A stretch of 64,000 nt of DNA. It comes from Proteus terrae. GTDB taxonomy: Bacteria; Pseudomonadota; Gammaproteobacteria; Enterobacterales; Enterobacteriaceae. Below are positions 31,584 to 41,500 of the stretch, piece after piece (position 1 is the stretch's first letter; each line of letters opens with the position of its first letter). The notes below the pieces were generated by a model. That model made no database searches. It saw only the letters and a program-made list of their open reading frames with translations, and was not told where the DNA came from. The stretch is taken from NCBI RefSeq assembly GCF_003144325.1, contig NZ_PENS01000013.1, positions 85,404 through 149,403 of the forward strand. Reading direction: 5' to 3'. A program made the position numbers and the translations under genes.

Positions 31584-32251
31584 TTATCACCTGCATGGTA
31601 AGCCGCTCTCACTTTTGCTAAATAGCGTGGCGCTTGAGAAGCCGGATGATTTTTTTCAACATAACGATAAAAATCATCCGCGCTCATTGAATTAATTTTA
31701 GCGATAGCATTACCTCTATCTTTATCAAATGTTCTTAATAAAGCGCCGGCGCCATTCACATAAGCAAGGATAGTGGCGTAATAAAGCGTTTCAGGATCGG
31801 CAATACCAACAAGATGGCGCTCTCTTAATAATTGAATATAGGCTGTACCTAGATCGATATTAATAGCGGGATCTTTTAATTGGGCTGTTGTTGGTTGCCC
31901 TGCCTTACCTCTATTTTGGTAAACATCTCTTCCCGCAGTTGATGCTTTAATTTGCATTAATCCAACTGCATTTGATTTGCTAATAACTTCAGGTCTAAAG
32001 TTTGATTCAACTTGGATAATCGCCTTAATTAATGTTTCATCAACATCGTAACGACTTGATGCTTGCTGTATATGGTTATCAAAAGGTGTTGATTTCCATT
32101 GTGCCGTTGAGATTGAAGCATTATTAACGCGGTTCTCTACTGTTTTTTGGCTTAAAAATCGTGATGTTTCTTTTTGAATTGGTTGACGAGCATGATCCGC
32201 ACAACCAGCAAGAAGCAAAATTACCAAAGAAAAGATGATTTTTACTTTCAC
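31580..32251 (-). CDS. mltE: Membrane-bound lytic murein transglycosylase (MltE/EmtA-like)
   Basis: Outer-membrane lipoprotein that cleaves peptidoglycan glycan strands. It has 223 residues (E. coli MltE 203) with a lipobox LLLAGC. The SLT domain shows IIQVESNF with the catalytic Glu, [34 protein letters not shown] and the C-terminal [10 protein letters not shown], all as in MltE. A linker of some 35 residues between lipid anchor and domain accounts for the extra length. Confidence 0.9.
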   Translation of the reverse strand: MKVKIIFSLVILLLAGCADHARQPIQKETSRFLSQKTVENRVNNASISTAQWKSTPFDNHIQQASSRYDVDETLIKAIIQVESNFRPEVISKSNAVGLMQIKASTAGRDVYQNRGKAGQPTTAQLKDPAINIDLGTAYIQLLRERHLVGIADPETLYYATILAYVNGAGALLRTFDKDRGNAIAKINSMSADDFYRYVEKNHPASQAPRYLAKVRAAYHAGDN

Positions 32252-32659
32252 GTTTTATCCTTTTGCATAACGTGTTGTACAAGATATATTTATATATCAA
32301 AGGTTTGTTGATATATTATTCTATTTTTACATAAAAATGCATGCTAAAATATGGCAAAGCGCAAGAAATAAATCAATCTATTACTACTTCTAGTGTGTGC
32401 GTTTTATCTCAAATCTATCCTATTTCCTGTTTTCTTCACGAAATCTCTCAATCAGAATATCTGTAATAAAAACAATTCGCTGAGGGATAGCTATAATCAT
32501 AAAAATAATCTCTCGCACAAATAGTTACGAACTATTGTTAATTTTTGTGACAAAAATCGACAATCTACTTAACATTTATTGGAATACATGTTGTTATCTT
32601 ATTTCCAGTCGTTATCAAATGAAGCTTTTTACACAGAGATAACTTGACTTTCTTGAAAT
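32252..32659. other. Divergent promoter region between mltE and sitA
   Basis: About 410 bases, AT-rich. Apart from the Fur box at its right end no regulatory element, RNA or coding sequence could be identified. Confidence 0.4.
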
Positions 32660-32678
32660 GATATTGATAATCATTATC
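32660..32678. promoter_or_regulatory. Fur box upstream of sitABCD
   Basis: GATATTGATAATCATTATC matches 18 of 19 positions of the Fur consensus GATAATGATAATCATTATC and ends 40 bases before the sitA ATG. Iron-dependent repression of the operon is strongly suggested. A separate MntR site was not recognised. Confidence 0.85.
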
Positions 32679-32718
32679 AATTAAGAAAATAACTCTGCAA
32701 CTATAAGGCAATAATAAT

Positions 32719-33627
32719 ATGGATATATTTCGCTCTGTAAACAAACTTTCACTTACGGCTTTATGCCTTATGGCATCCGTATTTTTAACAGCACCTACAC
32801 AAGCAAAAGATAAACTAAAAGTTGTCACCACATTTACTATTATTCAAGATATCGCTCAAAATGTGGCTGGAGATGCAGCGATTGTTGAATCAATCACAAA
32901 ACCCGGTGCTGAAATTCACGATTATCAACCCACTCCTAAAGATATTGTAAAAGCTCAAAAAGCAGATCTTATCTTATGGAATGGCTTAAATCTTGAACGT
33001 TGGTTTGAACGCTTTTTTAATGAATTACGTAACGTACCCGCAGTTGTTGTCACTGAAGGTATTACACCAATGGCAATCAGTGAAGGTGCTTACAAAAACA
33101 ATCCTAATCCACACGCATGGATGTCACCGAATAATGCATTAATCTATATTGAAAATATTCGTAAAGCGCTTGTTGAACATGATCCAGATAATGCAGCTAT
33201 TTATAATCAAAATGCAGCAAATTACGCAGAAAAAATTAAACAACTTGATGCACCATTAAGAGAAAGATTATCTCGTATTCCACAAGAAGAGCGTTGGTTA
33301 GTAACGAGTGAAGGTGCATTCAGCTATTTAACCAATGACTATGGCTTTAAAGAAGTTTATTTATGGCCAATCAATGCAGAAGAACAAGGCACACCACAAC
33401 AAGTTAAATATGTGATTGATACTGTTAGAGAACACAAGATCCCTGTTGTCTTTAGCGAAAGTACAATCTCAGATAAACCCGCTAAACAAGTCAGCAAAGA
33501 AACTGGCGCAAAATATGGTGGTGTTCTTTATGTTGACTCACTTTCCGCTGAAGGTGGCGAAGTTCCAACTTATATTGATTTAATTACTATTACAGTAGAT
33601 ACAATTGCGAAAGGATTTGGGCAATGA
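32719..33627 (+). CDS. sitA: Iron/manganese ABC transporter substrate-binding protein SitA
   Basis: Periplasmic metal-binding protein, 302 residues, cluster A-I family. Signal peptide ends near TAPTQA-KDK. Likely metal ligands are His 67 (AEIHDYQ), His 132 (NPHAWMSP), a Glu in the SEGAFSY region and the Asp in YVDSLS near the end, as in SitA/YfeA/PsaA. It begins the four-gene sit operon just after a Fur box. SitABCD of enterobacteria carry mainly Mn(II), with Fe(II) as a second substrate. Confidence 0.94.
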   Translation: MDIFRSVNKLSLTALCLMASVFLTAPTQAKDKLKVVTTFTIIQDIAQNVAGDAAIVESITKPGAEIHDYQPTPKDIVKAQKADLILWNGLNLERWFERFFNELRNVPAVVVTEGITPMAISEGAYKNNPNPHAWMSPNNALIYIENIRKALVEHDPDNAAIYNQNAANYAEKIKQLDAPLRERLSRIPQEERWLVTSEGAFSYLTNDYGFKEVYLWPINAEEQGTPQQVKYVIDTVREHKIPVVFSESTISDKPAKQVSKETGAKYGGVLYVDSLSAEGGEVPTYIDLITITVDTIAKGFGQ

Positions 33628-34511
33628 GTAATATAAAAGCTAATCCTACTTTGACTGTTGATAATGCCACTGTTACTTACAACAATGGTCATACGGCTAT
33701 TTTTGATGCAAGCTTCTCTATCACTGGCGGCACTATTTGTGCCCTAGTGGGTATCAATGGCAGTGGTAAATCCACACTATTTAAAACCATTATGGGGCTG
33801 GTAAAGCCCTCTAAAGGTAAAGTGACATTAAACGATAGCCCGATCCAACAGGCATTAAAACAAAATATGATCGCCTATGTTCCGCAAACAGAAGAAGTTG
33901 ACTGGAATTTCCCTGTCCTCGTTTCTGATGTTGTGATGATGGGGCGTTATGGAAAAATGGGCTTTTTTCGTATTCCTTCAAAACGCGACCATGAGGTTGT
34001 TGAAGCATCATTAGAACGCGTTGGCTTGTCAGGTTTGGGACATCGCCAAATTGGTGAACTTTCAGGTGGCCAGAAAAAACGTGTTTTCTTAGCACGAGCA
34101 ATGGCTCAAGAAGGTACTGTTTTATTACTTGATGAACCATTTACTGGTGTTGATGTTAAAACAGAGAATGCCATTATTGAGCTATTACGTAATTTGCGTG
34201 AAGAAGGTCACTTAGTTTTAGTTTCAACGCATAACTTGGGAAGTGTTCCTGAATTTTGTGACCACGTTATTTTGATCAATAGAACAGTATTAGACAGTGG
34301 TCCAACTGAAACAACTTTTACGCAGAAAAACTTAGAACACGCATTTGGTGGTGTATTACGCCACATTAGCCTATCAGGTTCTGATCTTCATGATGATGAC
34401 GATCCTCGCTCGCTCACTGTCATTACCGATGATGAACGTGCTGCCGTCTTCTATGGTCATCAAGAAGAACACACTCCAGCGCACCAAAGCCAGCGCAAAC
34501 AAGGAGATTAG
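33624..34511 (+). CDS. sitB: Iron/manganese ABC transporter ATP-binding protein SitB
   Basis: ATPase of the Sit importer, 295 residues. Walker [10 protein letters not shown], signature [16 protein letters not shown], Walker [13 protein letters not shown] and switch His (VSTHNLGS) are present. It overlaps sitA by four bases. The C-terminal 50 residues (from about 245) are hydrophilic, with an Asp-rich HDDDDP stretch and several His, which might bind metal; this is common in YfeB/SitB-like proteins. Confidence 0.94.
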   Translation: MSNIKANPTLTVDNATVTYNNGHTAIFDASFSITGGTICALVGINGSGKSTLFKTIMGLVKPSKGKVTLNDSPIQQALKQNMIAYVPQTEEVDWNFPVLVSDVVMMGRYGKMGFFRIPSKRDHEVVEASLERVGLSGLGHRQIGELSGGQKKRVFLARAMAQEGTVLLLDEPFTGVDVKTENAIIELLRNLREEGHLVLVSTHNLGSVPEFCDHVILINRTVLDSGPTETTFTQKNLEHAFGGVLRHISLSGSDLHDDDDPRSLTVITDDERAAVFYGHQEEHTPAHQSQRKQGD

Positions 34512-34513
34512 CC

Positions 34514-35425
34514 ATGCTAGATTTACTCCTGCAACCTTTTGAATATAACTATATGGTGAAAGCGATTTGGGTAAGTGCCTTAGTTGGTGCCGTCTGCGCT
34601 TTTCTTTCATCCTATCTTATTTTGAAAGGTTGGTCGTTAATGGGAGATGCCCTTTCCCACTCAGTTGTTCCCGGTGTTGCAGGGGCTTATATATTAGGTT
34701 TGCCTTACGCAGTCGGTGCTTTTTTTACGGGTTTGCTCGCCGCATTATCAATGACATTTATTCGTCATATCACACGACTTCGTGAAGATGCCGTTATCGG
34801 TTTTATCTTCTCCACTTTTTTTGCCTTTGGTCTGTTGCTGGTTTCTCTTAAACCGACAGCCGTCAACGTTCAGACCATCATTCTCGGAAATATTTTAGGC
34901 ATTGCTGATGAAGATGTATGGCAAGTTGTGATTATTACAGGCGTCTCTTTCTTAGTCTTATTTTGCATCTGGAAAGACTTACTGGTAGTTTTCTTTGATG
35001 AAGTTCATGCAAAATCAATCGGTTTATCGCCACTAAAATTAAAAATTATCTTTTTTACTCTTTTGAGCGCATGTACTGTTGCAGCGCTTCAAACTGTTGG
35101 CGCCATTCTTGTCATTGCTATGGTAGTGACGCCCGGTGCAACGGCTTATTTACTCACAGACCAATTTAAACGACTTGCAATTATTGCTATCTGTATTGGT
35201 ACAATCACAAGTGCAGTAGGCGCTTATCTTAGCTACTTCTTTAATGGTGCAACAGGTGGCGTAATTGTTACAATGCAAACATCACTCTTTTTGTTGGCTT
35301 TCTTATTTGCGCCTAAACACGGTATGTTGGCAGCTCGCCGCCGTGCTCGTCAGAGTTCACAACAGTTGATCACACAATCCCATCAACATAAAGGATCAAC
35401 AAAATCAGAAGAGGTGAAACTATGA
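34514..35425 (+). CDS. sitC: Iron/manganese ABC transporter permease SitC
   Basis: ABC-3 family inner-membrane permease, 303 residues, with eight or so helices. Family motifs are YLILKGWSLMGDALSHSVVPGVA near 38 and GAILVIAMVVTPGATAYLL near 196. It is paralogous to the next gene, and the two probably form a heterodimeric channel. It overlaps sitD by four bases. Confidence 0.94.
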   Translation: MLDLLLQPFEYNYMVKAIWVSALVGAVCAFLSSYLILKGWSLMGDALSHSVVPGVAGAYILGLPYAVGAFFTGLLAALSMTFIRHITRLREDAVIGFIFSTFFAFGLLLVSLKPTAVNVQTIILGNILGIADEDVWQVVIITGVSFLVLFCIWKDLLVVFFDEVHAKSIGLSPLKLKIIFFTLLSACTVAALQTVGAILVIAMVVTPGATAYLLTDQFKRLAIIAICIGTITSAVGAYLSYFFNGATGGVIVTMQTSLFLLAFLFAPKHGMLAARRRARQSSQQLITQSHQHKGSTKSEEVKL

Positions 35426-36279
35426 ATGAGTTGATGGAGTTTTTCATTGAGCCTTTTCAATATCCGTTTATGCAACGCGCTATTATTGCAGCTATTATTA
35501 TAGGTATCGCCTGCGCCATTTTATCATGTTATATGGTATTAAAAGGCTGGTCTTTAATGGGGGATGCAATTTCTCACGCCGTTTTGCCCGGAGTCGTTCT
35601 TGCTTACGTCACCGCAATCCCATTAACCGTAGGCGCCTTTCTTTCTGGACTCTTTTGTTCTTTTGCCACGGGTTATTTAAAAGATCACAGTCGCATTAAA
35701 GAAGACACCGTGATGGGAATTGTATTTTCAGGCATGTTTGCAGTGGGGTTGGTCATTTTTGCCAGTGTCGATACAGACCAACATTTAATGCATATTTTAT
35801 TTGGTAATATTCTAGGCATTACGCCGGATGTATTAACTCAAATTAGTATTATCTGTGTAATCACCATCACTATTATGCTTATTAAGCAAAAAGATTTTAT
35901 GCTTTATTGCTTCGATCCTAACCAAGCAAGAATTGTTGGTTTACCTGTCACATTATTACACTATGGATTACTGTCTATTTTGGCATTAACCATCGTTGCC
36001 TCAATGCAAGCTGTTGGGATTATTTTGGTTGTCGCTATGCTTATTTCACCAGGGATCACCGCGTATTTATTAACACGCAGTTTTTCACGCATGATTATGT
36101 TAGCAATTGTATTTTCTGTCGCATCTAGCGTTATAGGAACATTTATTAGTTTCCATATTGATGGAGCAACAGGCCCATGTATTGTGCTAACGCAAGCTGT
36201 ATTCTTTATTATTGCGCTACTCTGTAATCAGATTAAATTAGCAAAAATAAAGCGACAAACAAAACCCGCTAGCGCCTGA
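35422..36279 (+). CDS. sitD: Iron/manganese ABC transporter permease SitD
   Basis: Second ABC-3 permease of the Sit system, 285 residues. It repeats the motifs of SitC (CYMVLKGWSLMGDAISHAVL, VGIILVVAMLISPGITAYLL). It ends the operon; a clear terminator follows within 50 bases. Confidence 0.94.
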   Translation: MNELMEFFIEPFQYPFMQRAIIAAIIIGIACAILSCYMVLKGWSLMGDAISHAVLPGVVLAYVTAIPLTVGAFLSGLFCSFATGYLKDHSRIKEDTVMGIVFSGMFAVGLVIFASVDTDQHLMHILFGNILGITPDVLTQISIICVITITIMLIKQKDFMLYCFDPNQARIVGLPVTLLHYGLLSILALTIVASMQAVGIILVVAMLISPGITAYLLTRSFSRMIMLAIVFSVASSVIGTFISFHIDGATGPCIVLTQAVFFIIALLCNQIKLAKIKRQTKPASA

Positions 36280-36298
36280 TAATATTCTTTATCTTAGC

Positions 36299-36325
36299 AA
36301 AAACGGGACAATCATCCCGTTTTTT
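36299..36325 (+). terminator. Terminator after sitD
   Basis: AAACGGGA, six-base loop, TCCCGTTTTTT: eight-base stem followed by a T-run. Confidence 0.9.
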
Positions 36326-36433
36326 AGCTTTATACTTTATTGATTTAATTAAAGTGTTATTGTCATAGTATAAACATCGCTCGTTATTATTTTATTTGGG
36401 TCTACTAAGTAAACAACTTTGCGAGGTGTAAGT

Positions 36434-37306
36434 ATGTGGCAGAATATAGGTCGTTTACTGGAATCAAACTTAGGATTTTCAGCAAAGATAAACGAAAAAA
36501 TTCACCTTTCTAGTGGCGATATTCATCATACATGGAAAATTTATTATGGTGATACGCCTGTTTTTGTGAAATCCAACTTGCGTGAATTTCTGCCTAATTT
36601 TAAAAATGAGGCAGAACAACTCGAAATGTTAGCAAAAAGCCAAACAATTCGAACTCCTCGGGTTCTTGGTATCGGTAATAGTAAAGATGCCAGCTTCCTA
36701 CTTCTTGAGTTTTTGCCTGTTCAACCATTTACACCTCATAGCGCCTACTGCTTCGGACAACAGCTAGCAAGGCTACATCAGTGGGAAGATCAACCTAGTT
36801 ATGGCTTTGATTTCGATACCCAAATCGATACCACTCCTCAACTCAATAGCTGGGAAAAACGCTGGAATCACTTTTATTCTGAAAAACGTATTGGCTTTCA
36901 GCTACAACTGGCTTCCGAGAAAGGCATGGTTTTTGGGGATATCGACGAGATCACTAAAATCATCAATCATCGCCTTGCTGATCATACCCCTCAACCCTCC
37001 CTGCTTCACGGTAACTTATGGCCTAAAAACTGTGCTGCAATTGGTCAATCAGAAGGTACGGTGTTTGATCCCGCTTGTTATTGGGGGGATCGAGAGTGTG
37101 ATATCGCGATGTTACCGCTTTGCACAGCAGTACCTGCAAATATTTTCGATGGCTATCAAAGTGTTTGGCCACTATCAGATAAGTTTTTATCACGTCAGCC
37201 TATTTACCAACTCTATTTCTTCCTTAACCGTTGTAACTTATTTGGGGGAGAAGAAAATTATTTAGAAGTTAGAAAAATAATTGACGACCTATTAGCAACA
37301 CCTTAA
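36434..37306 (+). CDS. yniA: Fructosamine-kinase-family protein YniA, catalytic Asp replaced by Asn
   Basis: APH-like kinase of the fructosamine kinase family, 290 residues (E. coli YniA 286), which may phosphorylate sugar adducts on proteins. The N-lobe Lys (VFVKSN) and the DFG-like FDPACYWGDRE at about 211-221 are conserved. The catalytic loop, HGDLW in relatives as I recall them, reads HGNLWPKN here with Asn at 194 (codon AAC, 37013-37015). That change would be expected to abolish or alter phosphotransfer. ATG 36434 is chosen because GAGGTG precedes it; a TTG five codons upstream is unlikely. The yniA-yniB-yniC order matches E. coli. Confidence 0.9.
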   Translation: MWQNIGRLLESNLGFSAKINEKIHLSSGDIHHTWKIYYGDTPVFVKSNLREFLPNFKNEAEQLEMLAKSQTIRTPRVLGIGNSKDASFLLLEFLPVQPFTPHSAYCFGQQLARLHQWEDQPSYGFDFDTQIDTTPQLNSWEKRWNHFYSEKRIGFQLQLASEKGMVFGDIDEITKIINHRLADHTPQPSLLHGNLWPKNCAAIGQSEGTVFDPACYWGDRECDIAMLPLCTAVPANIFDGYQSVWPLSDKFLSRQPIYQLYFFLNRCNLFGGEENYLEVRKIIDDLLATP

Positions 37307-37356
37307 TACGAAACGAGTGAAGTAGTGATGAGATAAGATACATAAACTAAAAATAT

Positions 37357-37385
37357 AACCTCGCCAGATTCAGTTGTGCGAGGTT
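37357..37385. terminator. Terminator between convergent yniA and yniB
   Basis: AACCTCGC, 13-base loop, GCGAGGTT then TATTTTT on the plus strand. Confidence 0.75.
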
Positions 37386-37450
37386 TATTTTTCCCTTTAG
37401 TTAATATAAATGAACCGTCCTCGTTCACTTTACTTTACTTTAAAGCAGTA

Positions 37451-37993
37451 TTACCATCCTAAGAATTTTATCAAGAAATAGCCTATTGCAATGACAACTA
37501 GAGGTGAAAGATAAAGCACCATAATTTGCGTAAATATAGTATGTCGAGGCAATTTGATATTTTGTTGCAATTCCTCAGCCGTCACACCACTTTTCATTGC
37601 GCGTTCTATAATCAGCTGATCTTGTATATTTTCCTTCAAATATTTTACTTGGCGATAAATTCGTAATCCTGATGCACTAAATGCTAAACCAATAAACATA
37701 AAAAGAAAGATAACAAAAAAAGTAATATTTTCTTGGCTAAATCCCATTTGTGTATTAGGGATAGGTGAATTTCGCCAGAAAAAACCTAAGAAAGGTGTAT
37801 TAAATTGCACCATTTCCGCTAATACACGAAAAAAGTCATTAATTACGGCATTTACACCATCACCACTTGGGCGTTGTATTGCAGCCAATCCTGTCAATGA
37901 TACGGCTGTCGAAATAAAGGCAGGAATAAAAATAAGCCACCCAAGTACACGCTTTAAAATGGCATACAATCCTGCATATTGATAACTCATCAC
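37451..37993 (-). CDS. yniB: YniB-family membrane protein
   Basis: Uncharacterised inner-membrane protein of 180 residues (E. coli YniB 178). It begins MMSYQYAGLYAILKRVLGWLIFIPAFISTA and carries three predicted helices (about 15-38, 85-108, 153-178). Conserved parts include NAVINDFFRVLAEMVQFNTPFLGFFW and RHTIFTQ. No function is established. It lies convergent to yniA and divergent from hxpB, as in E. coli. Confidence 0.88.
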   Translation of the reverse strand: MMSYQYAGLYAILKRVLGWLIFIPAFISTAVSLTGLAAIQRPSGDGVNAVINDFFRVLAEMVQFNTPFLGFFWRNSPIPNTQMGFSQENITFFVIFLFMFIGLAFSASGLRIYRQVKYLKENIQDQLIIERAMKSGVTAEELQQNIKLPRHTIFTQIMVLYLSPLVVIAIGYFLIKFLGW

Positions 37994-38190
37994 ATCCTCA
38001 CTAAGTAGAATTCGTCAATATTTATCTGTTTATCGTAGTCTAATTAACGGCTAATACGACAATAAATTAATAGTAGCTATTCTCTCTATTTATTTTACAC
38101 AATAAATAAGAAACTGATTAAAAAGATTTTCCTTGTAACTCTTGCTACAATCGCCACTCGACAACATAGACCTTATTTATGGAGAGTAAC

Positions 38191-38859
38191 ATGTCTTTTA
38201 AATTCCCTATTGAAGCTGCAATATTTGATATGGATGGTTTATTAATCGACTCTGAACCATTTTGGCAGCAAGCAGAACATGAGGTCTTTGCTGAATTAGG
38301 CGTCGATTTATCCCTCTCATCTGCAATGCCCGATATGGTTGGGTTAAGAATAAACGAAGTCATTGATTTATGGTATAGAGCATCACCTTGGCAAGGCATT
38401 TCAAAACAAGAAGCAAAACAAAAAATGGTTTCTCGTGTTGTCAAATTGGTTGAAGAAACAAAGCCACTATTACCGGGTGTTGAGCATGCTTTAGAGCTTT
38501 GCAAATCATCAGGGTTAAAAATTGCACTGGCATCCGCATCTCCTGACTTTATGCTTGAGCGTGTACTTGAGTTGTTTAATATTCGCCATTACTTCTCTGC
38601 CGTCGTATCTGCCGATGAATTGCCACACAGCAAACCTCACCCAGAAGTTTATCTAAACGCAGCTAAAGCTCTTAATCTAGACCCTATCCACTGTGTTTCA
38701 TTAGAAGATTCTCGCAATGGTATGATTGCTTGTAAAGGAGCAAGAATGCGCTCTATTGTTGTACCAGCAACAGAACAATTTAATGATAAACAATGGGGCT
38801 TAGCTGATGTAAAAATTGCATCACTCAATGAACTAACGCAACTGCATTTATTAGGCTAG
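38191..38859 (+). CDS. hxpB: HAD-family hexitol phosphatase HxpB (YniC)
   Basis: Cytoplasmic sugar-phosphate phosphatase; E. coli YniC/HxpB acts on hexitol- and 2-deoxyglucose-6-phosphate. It has 222 residues, as in E. coli. HAD motif I FDMDGLLIDSEP, motif II ALASASP, motif III Lys in HSKPHPEVY and motif IV VSLEDSRNG are complete. The ATG at 38191 follows GGAGAG by four bases; the longer start at 38179 would put that site inside the gene. Confidence 0.92.
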   Translation: MSFKFPIEAAIFDMDGLLIDSEPFWQQAEHEVFAELGVDLSLSSAMPDMVGLRINEVIDLWYRASPWQGISKQEAKQKMVSRVVKLVEETKPLLPGVEHALELCKSSGLKIALASASPDFMLERVLELFNIRHYFSAVVSADELPHSKPHPEVYLNAAKALNLDPIHCVSLEDSRNGMIACKGARMRSIVVPATEQFNDKQWGLADVKIASLNELTQLHLLG

Positions 38860-38870
38860 TTTCCATAAAT

Positions 38871-38905
38871 AAAAAGGATATCCTGCCTTGTAAGATATCC
38901 TTTTT
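38871..38905 (+). terminator. Terminator after hxpB
   Basis: AAAAAGGATATC, eleven-base loop, GATATCCTTTTT. Confidence 0.88.
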
Positions 38906-39133
38906 ATTCTATTTTCAATGTTCACAACTCTCCTCACTCTTTTTTGTCTTTAAGGCTTCCACTTGTGCATTTCGTTTAATGCCCACTTACCTTTATCTGA
39001 CTTTTTAGTTTTTTATCCTAAATTCGATCACTTTTAAACCAATCGAATAAAACATTCCTGTTATTCCTTAATATTTAAGACAATTTTTGTCTTTTTTGAC
39101 TGTTAGTTATCGTCAAAACCTTTTATACTTTAT

Positions 39134-39153
39134 TACTGTATAAATGAACAGCA
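39134..39153 (+). promoter_or_regulatory. LexA (SOS) box upstream of ydjM
   Basis: TACTGTATAAATGAACAGCA fits the SOS consensus CTGT-N8-ACAG within TACTGTATATATATACAGTA and lies 17 bases before the ydjM start. E. coli ydjM is a known SOS gene, so the site is credible. Confidence 0.85.
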
Positions 39154-39169
39154 AACAAACAGACATGGA

Positions 39170-39736
39170 ATGACAGCAGAAGGACATCTACTTTTTTCTG
39201 TAGCAACACTAGTGTTAGCGCAGAAGCTTGAAATAACGCCAGCTCTTGCTCATGGTGATTGGTTTCACATGATCCCTGCTGTCTTATTGGGCTCGCTTCT
39301 ACCTGACTTAGATCACCCTAGTTCTGTTCTTGGGCGATTATTCCGTATTATCTCTCTACCTCTATCAAAACTCTGTGGTCACCGAGGTTTTACACATAGC
39401 TTGCTTGCATTTTGTGGGTTGGCTATTTTATGGGAAACCCAAGTTTCACCACGTTGGGATATTTCTGCTGATATCTTCCATGCTCTTTTATTGGGCTATC
39501 TTAGCCATCTCATTGCCGATATGTTAACTCCAGCTGGTGTTCCTTTCTTATGGCCTTTAAAAATGCGTTTTGCATTACCTATTTTAGGTAAAAAGAATAA
39601 TAAAAAAGGAGAGAGATTTATCTCTGTTTTGATCCTTGTTGGTGCACTTTTTTTACCACCTCACCTTACTGTTACCCTGCCTTCGCAAGTCAACAACTGG
39701 TTACAGATGTACCACGATAAGCGCACTAATTTTTAA
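39170..39736 (+). CDS. ydjM: YdjM-family inner-membrane protein (LexA-regulated)
   Basis: Membrane protein of 188 residues with three or four helices, assigned to the YdjM/DUF457 metal-dependent-hydrolase-like family. It starts MTAEGHLLFSVATLV and keeps the conserved acidic and His motifs LLPDLDHP, CGHRGFTHS and YLSHLIADMLTPAGVPFLWP. Function unknown, SOS-induced in E. coli. The ribosome site is weak, but the start gives the family N-terminus. It precedes tcyP as in E. coli, though a 243-base gap suggests a separate promoter for tcyP. Confidence 0.9.
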   Translation: MTAEGHLLFSVATLVLAQKLEITPALAHGDWFHMIPAVLLGSLLPDLDHPSSVLGRLFRIISLPLSKLCGHRGFTHSLLAFCGLAILWETQVSPRWDISADIFHALLLGYLSHLIADMLTPAGVPFLWPLKMRFALPILGKKNNKKGERFISVLILVGALFLPPHLTVTLPSQVNNWLQMYHDKRTNF

Positions 39737-39979
39737 CACCCCCAGACAAAACCCTACGTTTCTCTATCTATTTATAAATTCTTACATCTTTTTATGCCTA
39801 ATTTCCTTGTCTTTATAACCAAACGATTATATAAAATAATAATTAATTATAAAAAGTTATTAACAATCCTGTTACCATATAACGAATTGGTGCTGTTATA
39901 TCCTTTCTTATTACCTAAGAACTCATATCGCATACAATCGTCGAAATTATATAAATAAAGATCTCGTTGGAGAGTTAAG

Positions 39980-41371
39980 ATGAATTTTCCGTTAATCATT
40001 AACGTACTCGTCTTTGTTGTGCTATTACTCATCTTGGCTAAATTAAGTCAACGTCAGTGGAGCCTTTCAAAGAAAGTTCTTGTTGGTTTAGTTTTTGGTG
40101 TTGTTTTTGGACTAGCACTACACGCATTCTATGACTCACACGATCCTATTATTAAAGAATCTATTCTTTGGTTTAATATCGTGGGTAATGGCTATGTACA
40201 GCTGTTACAAATGATCATTATGCCATTAGTCTTTGCCTCTATTCTTAGTGCCGTAGCTCGATTGCATCAAGCATCATCACTAGGAAAAATTAGTGGCCTC
40301 ACTATTGGTACACTATTATTCACTACTGCTATTTCTGCCTTAATCGGTATTGTTATTGCTAATTTATTTGGCTTAACAGCAGAAGGCTTAGTGCAAGGTG
40401 AACAAGAAGCACAGCGCCTAATTGCGCTTGAACAAAATTATATGGGCAAAGTTTCTGACTTAACGATGCCACAGCTTATTTTGTCATTTATTCCTAAAAA
40501 TCCATTTGCTGATTTAACAGGTGCAAGCTCAACATCGATTATTAGCGTTGTTATCTTTGCTACTTTCTTAGGTATGGCTGCACTGAAATTACTCAAAGAA
40601 GATCAGCCTCGTGGTGAGAAAGTTTTAGTCGCGATTGATTGCTTACAATCATGGATCATGAAGCTAGTTCGTATTGTTATGATGTTAACACCTTACGGTG
40701 TAATGGCTCTGATGACCAAGGTTGTTGCAAGCTCAAATATGCACGACATCATTCAATTAGGAAGCTTTGTTGTTGCCTCTTACGTTGCTATTGGCTTAAT
40801 GTTTGTTGTTCATGGTTTACTGGTGAGCTTTACAGGTTTAAACCCGATTAAATTCTTCAAAAAAGCGGGGCCTTTATTAGCATTTGCATTTACAAGCCGT
40901 TCAAGTGCTGCAAGTATTCCGCTAAATATTGAAACACAAATTAAGCGTGTTGGTGTGCCAGAATCTATCGCAAGTTTTTCATCATCTTTTGGTACAACGA
41001 TTGGTCAAAATGGTTGTGCGGGTATTTACCCTGCGATGTTAGCAGTGATGGTTGCACCTACTGTGGGCATTAACCCATTAGATCCAATGTGGATCGCAAC
41101 TTTAGTTGCTATTGTCACTGTTAGCTCTGCGGGTGTTGCTGGTGTAGGGGGCGGTGCAACATTTGCGGCTCTTATCGTTTTACCTGCAATGGGCTTACCT
41201 GTAACATTAGTTGCTCTGCTAATCTCTGTAGAGCCGTTAATCGATATGGGACGTACAGCATTAAACGTTAGTGGCTCAATGACAGCGGGTACAATAACCA
41301 GCCAGATTATGGGACAAACGGACAAAGCTGTCTTCAACCAAGATGAAGAAACTGAACTTACAGTAAAATAA
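39980..41371 (+). CDS. tcyP: L-cystine symporter TcyP (YdjN)
   Basis: Sodium/proton-dicarboxylate symporter family transporter for L-cystine, 463 residues as in E. coli YdjN. About ten membrane segments; family motifs include [15 protein letters not shown], the serine-rich hairpin [11 protein letters not shown] and [18 protein letters not shown], where substrate and ions bind. GGAG lies nine bases before the ATG. It is the main route for cystine uptake in sulfur starvation in E. coli. Confidence 0.93.
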   Translation: MNFPLIINVLVFVVLLLILAKLSQRQWSLSKKVLVGLVFGVVFGLALHAFYDSHDPIIKESILWFNIVGNGYVQLLQMIIMPLVFASILSAVARLHQASSLGKISGLTIGTLLFTTAISALIGIVIANLFGLTAEGLVQGEQEAQRLIALEQNYMGKVSDLTMPQLILSFIPKNPFADLTGASSTSIISVVIFATFLGMAALKLLKEDQPRGEKVLVAIDCLQSWIMKLVRIVMMLTPYGVMALMTKVVASSNMHDIIQLGSFVVASYVAIGLMFVVHGLLVSFTGLNPIKFFKKAGPLLAFAFTSRSSAASIPLNIETQIKRVGVPESIASFSSSFGTTIGQNGCAGIYPAMLAVMVAPTVGINPLDPMWIATLVAIVTVSSAGVAGVGGGATFAALIVLPAMGLPVTLVALLISVEPLIDMGRTALNVSGSMTAGTITSQIMGQTDKAVFNQDEETELTVK

Positions 41372-41392
41372 ACTTTATCTGCATCTATTGAT

Positions 41393-41423
41393 AAAGCCAG
41401 TTCATTTGAACTGGCTTTTTTTT
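41393..41423 (+). terminator. Terminator after tcyP
   Basis: AAAGCCAGTTCA, two-base loop, TGAACTGGCTTTTTTTT. Confidence 0.92.
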
Positions 41424-41500
41424 GTATCTATATTAATTTATATATCTTTTATTTATGTCATTCACCAATATCAATAAAAAACTATAACAAGGTAAAGATC

